64,000 nt of DNA from CAZDVQ01 sp964508975 (GCA_964508975.1 CAZDVQ010000001.1:248001-312000); one strand, 5' to 3'; shown: positions 53,784-63,203, numbered from the stretch's first letter. Notes: a model not told the origin generated them from the letters alone. Translations and numbers: made by a program.

Positions 53784-54338
53784 TTAAAGCGGGGCCATGA
53801 GTTTGCCATACGAGAAACGGAAGCAACCGTCTTCGGTGGCGATACAAATAAATAACTCTAGGTCAACATCGCGTGGCACTAAGGTTAGGTTATCTACCCT
53901 TACTAAGAGTAGTTTTCCATCGGGGCTTAAAATAGTTGGATTGACCCCGCCTTCATTACCGTGTACAATATCACCTAAACGCGTTGCACTGACTGCGAAG
54001 TCAACAATCCTGATATTTGATTCAATTTTCAAATACTGCATAGTGCCCCTTATCATTGGATTAGGGTAAACTACTATTTTAATGCTATCATCTGGCGGAC
54101 AATGGACTATCGGCCCTGGCATATTATTCGTGGTAAATATCACATGTTCCAAAGTTGAAAAAACATCGCTACAACCTTTATCCATCCAAGTCCAATGGTT
54201 TAGGCCATTATCGTTGATGACATTGCCGTTGATATCGGTCTGTACGATTTGGGTTATATCCAGCGGTTTAGGCGTTTTTTTACACGAAACAGCCACGGCG
54301 ACAATGCATAAAAATGCTAGCAGGTTAAAGTATTTCAT
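53784..54338 (-). CDS. Lipoprotein of the accessory operon
   Basis: 184 residues from the ATG at 54338 (MKYFNLLAFLCIVAVAVSC, lipobox VAVSC); the upstream extension to 54392 lacks a signal. The mature part is beta-rich with short acidic and hydrophobic strands, no family recognised. It is the last gene of the minus-strand accessory operon (67 bases after the next gene) and its stop touches the stop of the opposing flavoprotein gene. Secreted to the periplasm or outer membrane; role unknown. Confidence 0.7.
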   Translation of the reverse strand: MKYFNLLAFLCIVAVAVSCKKTPKPLDITQIVQTDINGNVINDNGLNHWTWMDKGCSDVFSTLEHVIFTTNNMPGPIVHCPPDDSIKIVVYPNPMIRGTMQYLKIESNIRIVDFAVSATRLGDIVHGNEGGVNPTILSPDGKLLLVRVDNLTLVPRDVDLELFICIATEDGCFRFSYGKLMAPL

Positions 54339-54405
54339 GTTGTTTATTTTTGAAAGATGCCTACAAGAAGGATAAATCCAACTTGTAGGCATTCTAATAA
54401 CTAGA

Positions 54406-55203
54406 TTAAATGACTAAAGCGATTTGTGGTGAGTAGGTAACGTGTGACTGGAAGAACAGTATAGAAGAAATTTTATCGTTCCAGCTTTTGAAGCGGGTGG
54501 CCCTAATAGTCCATAGCGGATAATCTACTCTAGTGGAGGTTGATAATTTAGAAAAATAAATCTGCCGACCACCATAGTTAGCGTCCCAATAACCGCAATA
54601 AGAAAGAGGCTTAATTGTGTTATAATGATAAAATCGCAATAGGGAGATATTATCATTATAAGTACCACCAATCCAGCCAATCCGTTGCCCATAACAACTA
54701 ATAGAGCCTGGTTGAGTTGAATAGCTAGGCGTGAAAGTAGACCACCAGTTGATGGGGGCCATGTCAAGGTGCCAACCAGCGGGTCCTGCATGTTGCCAGT
54801 TCTCAACCAAACCTCCCTCAAGAGTTCTGGTACTTTCTGTCAATTCCGTACTTTGAAAGGTAACTGCGTTTGAAAAGGATTCCATGTCTTTAAAGTAGCA
54901 TACCGTTGTACCCTTGTCAGAAAGAATAACGTGGGGAACAAAAGTATTTTCGTACTGAATGAAAAAAGAATCAACCGAGGCGGGAGCATCCAAGAATTCA
55001 ATTTCATCGCTGTCCGGATTGGCCTTTACTGTAACGGTGTGTTTAACCCCATCAACAACGATGTTTTGTTGCACAGTTACATAAGACTTCGCGGTTGTCG
55101 ACGCTTCTTGCGAAGGTACAAAATCTTCTTGTTTAGAGCAAGCGTTCAAGAGCAAAGGTAAAAACAATACCCACATTGCTTTTTTAAATACGTTAAATTC
55201 CAT
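54406..55203 (-). CDS. Lipoprotein of the accessory operon
   Basis: 265 residues with a lipoprotein signal (MEFNVFKKAMWVLFLPLLLNACSKQ). The first 130 residues are polar (SQEASTTAKSYVTVQQNIVVDGVKHTVTV) and the second half has many aromatics (NWWSTFTPSY, GWIGGTYNDN, YCGYWDANYGGRQIYF), as in carbohydrate- or peptidoglycan-binding beta domains. I do not recognise a family. A 142-base spacer with a short inverted repeat (GCTCCC/GGGAGC, about 55252-55287) separates it from the gene at 55346. Confidence 0.7.
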   Translation of the reverse strand: MEFNVFKKAMWVLFLPLLLNACSKQEDFVPSQEASTTAKSYVTVQQNIVVDGVKHTVTVKANPDSDEIEFLDAPASVDSFFIQYENTFVPHVILSDKGTTVCYFKDMESFSNAVTFQSTELTESTRTLEGGLVENWQHAGPAGWHLDMAPINWWSTFTPSYSTQPGSISCYGQRIGWIGGTYNDNISLLRFYHYNTIKPLSYCGYWDANYGGRQIYFSKLSTSTRVDYPLWTIRATRFKSWNDKISSILFFQSHVTYSPQIALVI

Positions 55204-55345
55204 AGAAAAAAAATTAGAACTGTAAGAATACCCTGATTGAACAAGGCAGGGTGTTACCTTGCCTGCAATACGCTCCCAGCCCTGCGCAAAGCGAGGGAGC
55301 AGGTTTACAGGAAACCAAAGTTGGCCTAACTTATTCCATCATATA

Positions 55346-55813
55346 CTATTGCCTTTTGAAGGCAATACCAAATACATTATAATAGCTGTTGCTGTCAGGT
55401 AAATATACTTGGCGTATGCTATCAAATGCAGTTGGGTATCGGCGTTCCGTTACGACGTACATAGAATCAGGTGATAGATGCTTAATGTCACATCTGTACC
55501 CTCCCCATAAACTATACAATTCATTGTAGTAATTTATGATCATAATTCCATTCAGTTCATCGATATCCCAAAGTAAACGGTCCGGTTCAAGGTTTTGTGT
55601 TGAAGTATAGTACCCGCCCCCATCACGTTCGAAAACATGGTAAATTTGGTTTACGAAATTACTTTGCAAGGTATCACCGTTAGTTGAAGATATGCGAAAA
55701 TTGTAATAATCTCCATACCAAACACCCTCGTACACACTGACTGGTAAACAGTCATCTTTTTCACAAGCAGCAAAAAGAATTGTACAGCTCATGAACAAAA
55801 ACCATTTGTGCAT
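55346..55813 (-). CDS. Small lipoprotein of the accessory operon
   Basis: 155 residues, lipobox FAACEKD. The mature chain (YEGVWYGDYYNFRISSTNGDTLQ) looks like a small lipocalin-like barrel of the type often found as short lipoproteins in Bacteroidota: aromatic strand, ligand pocket, closing strands. It is three bases after the preceding gene's stop, so it is co-translated or closely coupled. Confidence 0.7.
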   Translation of the reverse strand: MHKWFLFMSCTILFAACEKDDCLPVSVYEGVWYGDYYNFRISSTNGDTLQSNFVNQIYHVFERDGGGYYTSTQNLEPDRLLWDIDELNGIMIINYYNELYSLWGGYRCDIKHLSPDSMYVVTERRYPTAFDSIRQVYLPDSNSYYNVFGIAFKRQ

Positions 55814-55816
55814 AAC

Positions 55817-56296
55817 TTATAGTTTTTTGAATAATAAATCTGATTGAATGTAAACGGTAACGTCGCCATTAGCATTTCGTCCGTATCTAGTCATACTCAT
55901 GGCCAATGTATCTTTAGCTTCGCAAAGTAACTTGTAGCCAACAACCGACCATGAACCGCTGTAGTTCTCGGTATTAAATACAAAGTTCTGTGAACTTTCA
56001 TCGAAATGCCAGAACAAGTTGAGTTCAGTTTGCAATTGTCCTTGGCCCAAGGCGGTATAAGTTCCCGTTCCGTCAGCATTGAGAACGTATTCATACGGTA
56101 AATACGTTATGCCAGGCATTGGAACTTGTTCAAATACCAAACTGCTCGAGAACGGAGCTTGATTGAAACTTGTACCATTGTGAGCCCTCCATGTCCCCGC
56201 ATATTTAACCCTGTAATCACAAGGTTCTTTAGCACACCCAATGATCATTAAAACGGGAACGACAAGCACTAGTGCATTTTTAATTGATCCTATCAT
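55817..56296 (-). CDS. Small lipocalin-like lipoprotein, translationally coupled to the M23 protein
   Basis: 159 residues, lipobox IIGCAKEP, beta-strand pattern YAGTWRAHNG...LVFEQV...GTYTALGQGQLQ typical of lipocalin-like lipoproteins. Its start overlaps the stop codon of the giant M23 protein gene by four bases (ATGA), so the two products are made in proportion. A role as immunity or partner protein is possible (inference). Confidence 0.72.
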   Translation of the reverse strand: MIGSIKNALVLVVPVLMIIGCAKEPCDYRVKYAGTWRAHNGTSFNQAPFSSSLVFEQVPMPGITYLPYEYVLNADGTGTYTALGQGQLQTELNLFWHFDESSQNFVFNTENYSGSWSVVGYKLLCEAKDTLAMSMTRYGRNANGDVTVYIQSDLLFKKL

Positions 56297-59200
56297 TTTT
56301 GTATAATAATTTTGTTTTGTTTGAAATCATTTGTCCTTGTAAATATAACTACTTGATAAACACCATTTGGTAGAAATTCAACATTTAAAGCTAATTTTTG
56401 ATCCAATTGAAAAAATGGTATCTCTATACTTTGTCCTGTCATGTCAACTATTTTTACCCTGTCAGCTACAAACTCATTGGGTAACTGGGCTTCTAAACTA
56501 CCCGAAGTTGGATTCGGATAAAATACTAGTTCTTCAATCTTTTCGACATCTATAAAATTTCCAGCAGGTGGCGGTATAGGCCTTAAGGCACAAACAGTGG
56601 CGCCCGTAGGCTCTGACACCATATCTCCATCTCTATTTTGATAATAGCACACCTGCTCAAATAATGCATACCCATTCGGGCAACCAGGGCAATTGTAGCA
56701 GATTTCATTTCCGAGCCCAAATGTACCGTAGGGGCCCGACTCCTCGAAGAGGCGCTCTCCCGGGTAAAGCGGATTTGAACAATAACTAACCTCGTAACAG
56801 GAATTAGCTATAAATTGGACCTCAGATTCTCTTGAGCCAAAGTATTCTTGGTATACATTAAAAGGAGGAAGTGGACACCTCAGTGTTAAGTTACAATTTT
56901 CCGCATCCCACTCTTCAACGTATGGATAGGAATGCGTCCCAACAACGGTACCACCACAAGTGGCGGTCAACACATTACAGTCGAAAGACGGTGTTGCTGC
57001 AACTAAACCAACTTGAACCTGTTCTGTAAAAGAACATAAATTGCCATCGGTTATTGTGAGTTGATAATACCCTGACGGTAAATTTTCTAAATAGTTAGCT
57101 GTACTGCCATTTGACCACAGATAAGCATAGGGAGAATTTGTGTTTGATGTTATTTGCGCATGAACAGCCCCTGTATTATAGGTATAGCTTAAACTTGCTC
57201 CTTGTAAGTTACAGGCAGGATCAGCAAAAAGGTCAAACTCAAGCTTTGGGTATGTGTTTGGCATATAGAATGTTTGCTCCATTGTACATCCTGCGAAATC
57301 TGTAATAGTTACGGAGTATTCATCATGTGCGCCTAAATTAGTGGCAAGTTGTGAAAACTGATTCCCAGAATTTGACCAAGAATAGTCATAGGGCGGGACT
57401 CCACCAGCTACTGTAATTTCAATAGATCCATTATCTATGGAGACATTTTGATCATTTACACAGGAAGGCCGAACTATACTGTTGCTAATAGTTAACTGAG
57501 GCAGTCCATTTAGCGTTACATTATTTGTAGTTGCACAACCGTTGGCATCGTAAACCGTAACCGCATAATTACCAACTCCTAGGTTTTGCCTAGTTCCTGT
57601 ATTGGAAGTACCATCACTCCAGTAGTAAGTATAAGGAGCCAACCCTCCACTTACGGTACAGTTTATGCTGCCATTACTCATGCCTGCACAGGGTGCATAA
57701 GAGTCGTATAATGATACCGTAGGACTCCCATAACTCGGCACATTAAAGCAAGCATCACTGAAACACTGCGCACCGGTCTGGGTATTTGTTTGAGTTACGG
57801 TAACACAGTAGTCGCCCGCGCCAATACTTTGCAAAAAGGGTTGTTGTGCTCCATTATCCCAAACGTATTCATACACGAAAGGATCTTGTGGGCTACAGTA
57901 TGCCACAATGGTACCGCCATTGTCTTGGCCACTACTACATACGCCTTGTATGGCTGCCTGCACTGAGAAGGTGCTCATTACTTCAAAACAAGCCGTATGT
58001 GTACAGCAGCCGCTAGATTCTAGCACCGTAACACAGTAAGTACCCGGAGCTAAACCTGAAATACTCGCCCCGGTTTGTCCGTTACTCCAGATGTAGAACA
58101 ATTCTCCCTCAATCAAGTCAAGGGTTACATCAATCCTGCCGTTATTGTTGCATGAAGGCATAACGCTTGCAGGTATTTCTATCTGGTCGCATGGGTCTTC
58201 ACAAGGGCCGTTCACCAAGAAAGAACGACTTGCTGTACAACCAAAATCAGTTGTTGCCGTCACTGCATAAACCCCTGGTGCAAGTGCATCTATGTTTTGA
58301 TCGGTGGAGCTGTAACCAGCAGGCCCTGTCCAGTTGAACAGTACTTCTTGGCTTAAACTGTTTTCTCCAGCATTGGCATTCAGGGTTATTGACCCATCGT
58401 TGTTGCTAAAAAGCGTAGCATCTGTTGCTGTACCGTCCAGTTGGAGACTACAGTCTAGTATAGGCACGTTTATAACCCTTTGACAACCGTTGGCATTAGT
58501 TATGGTTAGGCTGTAGTCGCCAACGCAGAGGTTAGATATATTTAAAGTTGAGGCTGTAAAACCATTGGGTCCTGACCAGGCCCAGGTATAAGGCCCTGTG
58601 CTGCCTTGGGTTAGTGAGATTGAACCATCGCATTGGTTGGGTCCAGAGGTAAAGCTCAAATTGTTTACCGCTGTAGCCTGTGTACTGGCTAAGGATTCGC
58701 CAAGCGAGCACTCGCTGATTGTAAAATAATGCAATTGGTCCTGCCCGAATACAGGGTTATTTACCCAGCCATTATTAGTGTTTCGGATGGGAATTACCAC
58801 TGCCGCTGGAAAACCTGCCATATTTTCTAAGTCAAGGAGGCTGTTGTTGGCTTGGTCGTTCCCGGAAATGGTTAAAGGTACCACATTGCCCAATCCAAGT
58901 GTTGCCCAGTTTTGCAAAAAGCTACTGGGTACTTCAAAATGAAACTCCGTGCGGTTTGCATTGGTGAACAAAGGCGCAGCTATGTGAAATTGTGTACCTG
59001 GTGCCGCTTGCCCCGCCCGTAGGCTTAACATGGTCATCGGTTCACTTGTTTTCACCTTGATCAATACGTTGTGGTTTACATCCACCTCGCGAGTAGGACC
59101 ACCATTTCCAGTGTTGTAGGTGCCGTTTAGACCATTGTGCGTACCTGCTTTCTGATACGATAAAAGGTCAAAGCCAAAACCATATAGCGGGCGTTCAAAG

Positions 59201-60600
59201 ACTGTTACCGAACTAACGTAAGGGGTAAAATTGTCTATGGTAAATGGTGCCACGTTGTTCTGATCTGGAGGCATAACCTGCCCCTTGATATTGGTCACCT
59301 TGGCATAAACCTCGTAATTGCCATCTGGGTAGCGTGCTTCAGTATTATTCCGAGCTAAAATTGTTTGGTTATTGGTATAATTATCGGCACTTGAAATACG
59401 GTGGTAAAACTCCGTGAAGTAGAAGTTGTCCCAGGGATAGCCATTTCCATCTGCATAGCAGTTGGGAGAAATACCTGTTCTAGTGAAGTTACCTGATTGA
59501 TCTTCCACATGTGGCGGTTCTATTGGGGTATTGCGTTGCCCTCCCACCTGTATATACGCATCTCTATTTGTTCCTCGAATAGTCGAGAATTGATTTTGAT
59601 TATTAGCCACATTGGGTCTAATCTGTAATTCTACTTTTTCGACATCGTAAACCTGGGGATATCTATTTGCTGTACCGATGTTTAATGGCGTTATTCTAAC
59701 CCTAGTCAGTATTGGGGTATTCGCGCTATTGTATCTTTTTAATATCCCTGTCGGAGGATTCGCTATATTCACATTCCCCCCCTGTGCCACGGCGATAAAG
59801 TTTGTTTGGTATGAGGGGCCTATGGGCAAAAGAACCTGCAATGGATTAAACGCGATAGCGTCGTCCCATATATTAGCAGCATTCAAGTTATCGATACCTT
59901 GAATATGAAGATGAGGGGGGTACTCTGGTGCCCCAGTTCCTGGGCTTCCTTGGTATCCACTCCTTCCTAAGGGAGCAAGAGGCAGTCCAGCAGTAACTTG
60001 GTTGGAAGTAATATACGTAATACCGTTATAGGTTACATTTTGACCTGGTATATTTGACAATGCATAACCATTAGCCCCGTGTACCCCAGGCAGCACTATT
60101 ATAGCATAATTTGAATTGCCAATGCTCTGTAAAACAAAGCCGCCTTCTCGTAAATTATTAATTTGACCTGTTGGGGGACTGGCAAAATTAGGGTAATTAG
60201 GGTTATCTAAATTATTAAAAATATGTCTATACCCCATGGTACAATTACAATAATTCGGGTATTCTATTACCAAGCTTTTAAGATAACGATTATTCCTTTC
60301 AATATCAATTATTGTACCAGTACCTACTGCTAATATCGCATCTCCCATACCGCCGTTTAGCGGTCTATAATCAATACCTCCGTGATAATCATAGGTAACT
60401 CTTGGACCAAAATCCGAAGTTACATCCCCGGGTACATAATTGCCGGGATTGGCATAATTATGCACTATATTTCCATTATTGTTCCCTGCATGGTTACAGT
60501 TGGTACACAACTTATATTGATGCGATATTGGTTGATTTTGGGAAAGCAAAGCAACATGTGACGTTAAATAAAACGCAATGATTAGTATTATCCTTTTCAT
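56293..60600 (-). CDS. T9SS type A protein with N-terminal M23 peptidase-like domain and SprB repeats
   Basis: 1435 residues with a signal peptide (MKRIILIIAFYLTSHVALLS). Residues 55-240 are an M23/LytM-like peptidase domain with all metal and catalytic positions visible: H73-x3-D77 (YHGGID), H126 (GYRHI) and H230-x-H232 (PPHLHI). They coordinate zinc and hydrolyse peptidoglycan cross-bridges in known members. Residues ~470-640 are an Ig-like region; 650-1300 hold about eight SprB-like repeats, for example GDYSLTITNANGC, GVYAVTATTDFGC, GTYCVTVLESSGC and GNYAVTVYDANGC. The last ~85 residues (VFYPNPTSGSLEAQ...PNGVYQVVIFT) are a T9SS type A sorting domain. It is cell-surface or secreted. In operon with four lipoproteins. 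Confidence 0.88.
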   Translation of the reverse strand: MKRIILIIAFYLTSHVALLSQNQPISHQYKLCTNCNHAGNNNGNIVHNYANPGNYVPGDVTSDFGPRVTYDYHGGIDYRPLNGGMGDAILAVGTGTIIDIERNNRYLKSLVIEYPNYCNCTMGYRHIFNNLDNPNYPNFASPPTGQINNLREGGFVLQSIGNSNYAIIVLPGVHGANGYALSNIPGQNVTYNGITYITSNQVTAGLPLAPLGRSGYQGSPGTGAPEYPPHLHIQGIDNLNAANIWDDAIAFNPLQVLLPIGPSYQTNFIAVAQGGNVNIANPPTGILKRYNSANTPILTRVRITPLNIGTANRYPQVYDVEKVELQIRPNVANNQNQFSTIRGTNRDAYIQVGGQRNTPIEPPHVEDQSGNFTRTGISPNCYADGNGYPWDNFYFTEFYHRISSADNYTNNQTILARNNTEARYPDGNYEVYAKVTNIKGQVMPPDQNNVAPFTIDNFTPYVSSVTVFERPLYGFGFDLLSYQKAGTHNGLNGTYNTGNGGPTREVDVNHNVLIKVKTSEPMTMLSLRAGQAAPGTQFHIAAPLFTNANRTEFHFEVPSSFLQNWATLGLGNVVPLTISGNDQANNSLLDLENMAGFPAAVVIPIRNTNNGWVNNPVFGQDQLHYFTISECSLGESLASTQATAVNNLSFTSGPNQCDGSISLTQGSTGPYTWAWSGPNGFTASTLNISNLCVGDYSLTITNANGCQRVINVPILDCSLQLDGTATDATLFSNNDGSITLNANAGENSLSQEVLFNWTGPAGYSSTDQNIDALAPGVYAVTATTDFGCTASRSFLVNGPCEDPCDQIEIPASVMPSCNNNGRIDVTLDLIEGELFYIWSNGQTGASISGLAPGTYCVTVLESSGCCTHTACFEVMSTFSVQAAIQGVCSSGQDNGGTIVAYCSPQDPFVYEYVWDNGAQQPFLQSIGAGDYCVTVTQTNTQTGAQCFSDACFNVPSYGSPTVSLYDSYAPCAGMSNGSINCTVSGGLAPYTYYWSDGTSNTGTRQNLGVGNYAVTVYDANGCATTNNVTLNGLPQLTISNSIVRPSCVNDQNVSIDNGSIEITVAGGVPPYDYSWSNSGNQFSQLATNLGAHDEYSVTITDFAGCTMEQTFYMPNTYPKLEFDLFADPACNLQGASLSYTYNTGAVHAQITSNTNSPYAYLWSNGSTANYLENLPSGYYQLTITDGNLCSFTEQVQVGLVAATPSFDCNVLTATCGGTVVGTHSYPYVEEWDAENCNLTLRCPLPPFNVYQEYFGSRESEVQFIANSCYEVSYCSNPLYPGERLFEESGPYGTFGLGNEICYNCPGCPNGYALFEQVCYYQNRDGDMVSEPTGATVCALRPIPPPAGNFIDVEKIEELVFYPNPTSGSLEAQLPNEFVADRVKIVDMTGQSIEIPFFQLDQKLALNVEFLPNGVYQVVIFTRTNDFKQNKIIIQK

Positions 60601-60602
60601 GT

Positions 60603-61589
60603 CTATAGTTTTGAAATTTTAACACCTTTGATTTGACTCGTATTAGATAGCTCAACGGATTTTGACCAATCTTCACAGTACATGAGTTTACCAGTTACCT
60701 GATCCTCCATGATAAATGGGCCTTTACCATCAAACCCTTCTAGAAAATACAAAGTCCTGCTAGGCAAATGCACTAAACTATATGCCGAGTGATCGCATAT
60801 AAACATCCAATCATTGTTTAAAGCTGTGGCGTTACAGAAGTCACCTCCATCCCACAACATTGTATTGAAAATAAACTGATTGTCCACTACCGAGTAAATA
60901 TCCACACTCACATAGCTGAGCGTATTTTCATACTCATCCATTTCGCCGCCATGTACTATGGCTAAATATTTCCCATCATCTGTCCATCGTGCATACCCAC
61001 CCTTGGTTACAAACCAGGGCGAAGTGGTGATTCGCCCGTATTGGTCTACGAGCAGGAAAACCGATATTACCCCGTGCCCAGCTATGTTCAAGTTATAGGA
61101 CAACTCCTCAGTCTTTCGTTTGAAATCCTGCCTAGAAGTATTTGCAGAAATCATATTTCCCGCTGGAATTTCGGAGGTAGGATTATAGTCAAAATTAGGC
61201 ACCCAATATGGTGGAAAATGTTCCGGGTAATCCTTGGCTATTGAAGGTAGTTTTTTTACCCAACTGGTGTCTGATCCGTTTTTTAATTTCCCATAGAGCT
61301 GAAAAGGCCAAAGGCTATCAACCTCCAACATTGAGTCAAATGGATTAAGGTCGTAGTAAATATTCTGCCAGCTATACACCTTATGAGTATCTCCCGTGAG
61401 CGTATCAAAGCATATCAAATCCTCAAAAGGAAACCCGTCCTCCGATGTCATGTACTTTATGCCCTCGTAAGGAGCATCAGCATACAAGGGGCCTATTTCT
61501 CGGTGTATGGGTATATCACCCTGCCCGTACCCAACACTCGCCATTAACCAGCAAATGCCCCAAAATAAAAGTTTTTGTAGGTTTTTCAT
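60603..61589 (-). CDS. Exported beta-propeller-like protein at head of accessory operon
   Basis: 328 residues with a signal peptide (LLFWGICWLMASVGYGQ). The mature part has repeated motifs like DLICFDTLTGDTHKVYSW, YARWTDDGKYLAIVHGG and YSVVDNQFIFNTMLWDGG, the pattern of WD40-like or PD40 beta-propellers. No T9SS domain is visible. It is two bases upstream of the M23 protein gene, so they are one transcript. The leader at 61590-61690 holds two small hairpins (ACCATG/CATGGT at 61628-61642; CCGTAG/CTACGG at 61661-61678). No clear -7 box was found. Confidence 0.75.
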   Translation of the reverse strand: MKNLQKLLFWGICWLMASVGYGQGDIPIHREIGPLYADAPYEGIKYMTSEDGFPFEDLICFDTLTGDTHKVYSWQNIYYDLNPFDSMLEVDSLWPFQLYGKLKNGSDTSWVKKLPSIAKDYPEHFPPYWVPNFDYNPTSEIPAGNMISANTSRQDFKRKTEELSYNLNIAGHGVISVFLLVDQYGRITTSPWFVTKGGYARWTDDGKYLAIVHGGEMDEYENTLSYVSVDIYSVVDNQFIFNTMLWDGGDFCNATALNNDWMFICDHSAYSLVHLPSRTLYFLEGFDGKGPFIMEDQVTGKLMYCEDWSKSVELSNTSQIKGVKISKL

Positions 61590-61940
61590 GTCGTATAGTT
61601 TAAATGATTAATATGTAGGGCCCGGCCACCATGGTTCATGGTAGCAAATAGTTGTACAGCCCGTAGCAAGTACTACGGCAGTGCATTTAAAGGTGGCTCT
61701 TGGGTTGTTTAAATCCTTCCTAAGCGAAATATACAATCACCAACACGCATCCTTGCTAGAGGATGAGTACATTGTTTGTATAACGTGATGAAGTGTATTG
61801 CAAACATATGGTATTATGCCATTACGATGCAAGTTTTTTTTGTAATAATTTATTACGTTAACAGCATTTTTTATGATAAGCCTTTATTTTACTGGGGGTT
61901 CAGCTATTTTTTTTTCTTAAAATAGCGTGTATTTTTTTTA
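61590..61940. other. AT-rich spacer upstream of accessory operon
   Basis: No gene seen. It carries two short hairpins (61628-61642 and 61661-61678) and long T/A runs before GC-rich copy 16. Confidence 0.5.
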
Positions 61941-62000
61941 TTTTTTTGGGCGCTGCGCCCGCCGGGGTGAGCGTTGCTTCGTGCTCGTTAGCCGCCCAGG
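61941..62000 (+). repeat. GC-rich dispersed element, copy 16 (forward, short)
   Basis: TTTTTTTGGGCGCTGCGCCCGCC start like copies 12 and 18, then a divergent GCGTTGCTTCGTGC core. The 3-prime part merges into the long inverted repeat beginning at 61991, so it seems truncated. Confidence 0.55.
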
Positions 62001-62289
62001 TTGCAGGATTGATTGATTCTAGGTTATGCATACAGCATTATTTTTTACCACCCCGTCTGCTGCGCTCCACGCTTCGCGCTCCGCTTGCATCCACCCCTCC
62101 TTTGCATGGAGGGGAATTTAGCTTATCTTATATTTAATTGATTATCAGCAATATAAAACAAGACCTAGACTCCCCTCCATGCAAAGGAGGGGTGGATGCG
62201 CAGGTGGCGTTTTACGCCACGTAGCGCAGACGGGGTGGTAAATCACAATGAAAAAACAGAACCAATCAATCCTGCCCAGGTTGGGCGGC
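61991..62289. repeat. Long imperfect inverted repeat (about 125-bp arms)
   Basis: Left arm 61991-62119 and right arm 62165-62289. Matching blocks, left first: GCCGCCCAGG with GCCGCCCAAC; GCAGGATTGATTG with GCAGGATTGATTGG; ACCACCCCGTCTGC in both; CCACCCCTCCTTTGCATG in both (right read as reverse complement). The loop of about 45 bases is AT-rich. It lies downstream of folP, at the edge of the AT-rich accessory block. Confidence 0.75.
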
Positions 62290-62379
62290 TCTACGGCGCT
62301 GCGCCGGTTCGCGCAGTCGCTACGCTCCTTTGCGGAGCACTTCGTGCAACGCGGCGGCCCTTTGGCCAGCTAGCGCAAC
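62278..62379 (+). repeat. GC-rich dispersed element, copy 17 (forward), overlapping the end of folP
   Basis: GGTTGGGCGGC start, CGCTGCGCCGG, core GTTCGCGCAGTCGCTACGCTCC with a TTTGCGGAGCACTTCG variant, CGGCCCTTTGGCC hairpin, terminal GGCCAGCTAGCGCAA. The terminal CTAGCGCAA (62370-62378) contains the stop codon and last codons of folP on the minus strand. Confidence 0.7.
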
Positions 62380-63203
62380 AGGCCGTACAGTTTTACCACC
62401 TCCACGGCAGCTTGCACATCGTGCACACGGAGGATGTTGGCCCCGCGCTCTAACAAGGCCATATGCAATGCGGTGGTTCCGTTCAGGGCTGCTGCGGCGT
62501 CAATACCCAATGGCCGCCATATCATGCCTTTGCGCGAAACGCCCGCCAAAATGGGTAAATCCAGTATGTTAAAGGTTCTAAATTCTCGTAGGAGTTGGTA
62601 GTTATGCTCTAAGGTTTTGCCAAACCCAAACCCAGGGTCAACGGCTACATCTTTAATGCCGTGGGCACGGGCTTGAGCTACTTGCTTGGCTAGCTGTTCC
62701 AGCACCTCGGTGGTTACATGTTGGTACGTTGGGTTCAGTTGCATATCTTTTGGTCGGCCTTGCATGTGCATGATGATATACGGGACTTGGTACTGCGCCA
62801 CGGTGGCCATCATCTGTGGGTCGTTGAGCCCACCAGATATATCGTTGATGATGTGCGCACCAGCAGCCAAGGCTTGCTCGGCCACGCTGGCTTTATCCGT
62901 GTCAATAGACAAGATGGCTTCGGGAAAGGCTTTCAACAGGGCTTCCAACGGTGGGAGGAGGCGTTCAAGCTCGGAATCAGCGCTAATATCTGTTGCGCCC
63001 GGCCTCGACGACATGGCCCCGAGGTCGAGGATATCAGCACCTGCTTCCAACATTTTACCGGCTTGCTCTAGCAAGACCTGGGTACCCGCCACACGGCTCG
63101 CCACGTGAAAGGAATCGGGCGTAAGGTTTAAAATACCCATCACCTTGGGCTGGTCAAACTCAAACAACTTACCCTTGATGTTCCAACTGTATGTTTTAGA
63201 CAT
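62370..63203 (-). CDS. folP: Dihydropteroate synthase
   Basis: 277 residues, normal length. It condenses p-aminobenzoate with 7,8-dihydropterin pyrophosphate in folate synthesis and is the sulfonamide target. Visible motifs: GILNLTPDSFH near 25, LDLGAMSSRPGATD near 60, LSIDTDKASVA near 100, NDISGGLNDP near 120, and VDPGFGFGKT near 190. The (beta/alpha)8 barrel is complete. The last three codons and the stop coincide with the end of GC-rich copy 17, so the C-terminal LR may be element-derived. Transcription is divergent from rocD across a 479-base spacer. Confidence 0.96.
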   Translation of the reverse strand: MSKTYSWNIKGKLFEFDQPKVMGILNLTPDSFHVASRVAGTQVLLEQAGKMLEAGADILDLGAMSSRPGATDISADSELERLLPPLEALLKAFPEAILSIDTDKASVAEQALAAGAHIINDISGGLNDPQMMATVAQYQVPYIIMHMQGRPKDMQLNPTYQHVTTEVLEQLAKQVAQARAHGIKDVAVDPGFGFGKTLEHNYQLLREFRTFNILDLPILAGVSRKGMIWRPLGIDAAAALNGTTALHMALLERGANILRVHDVQAAVEVVKLYGLLR

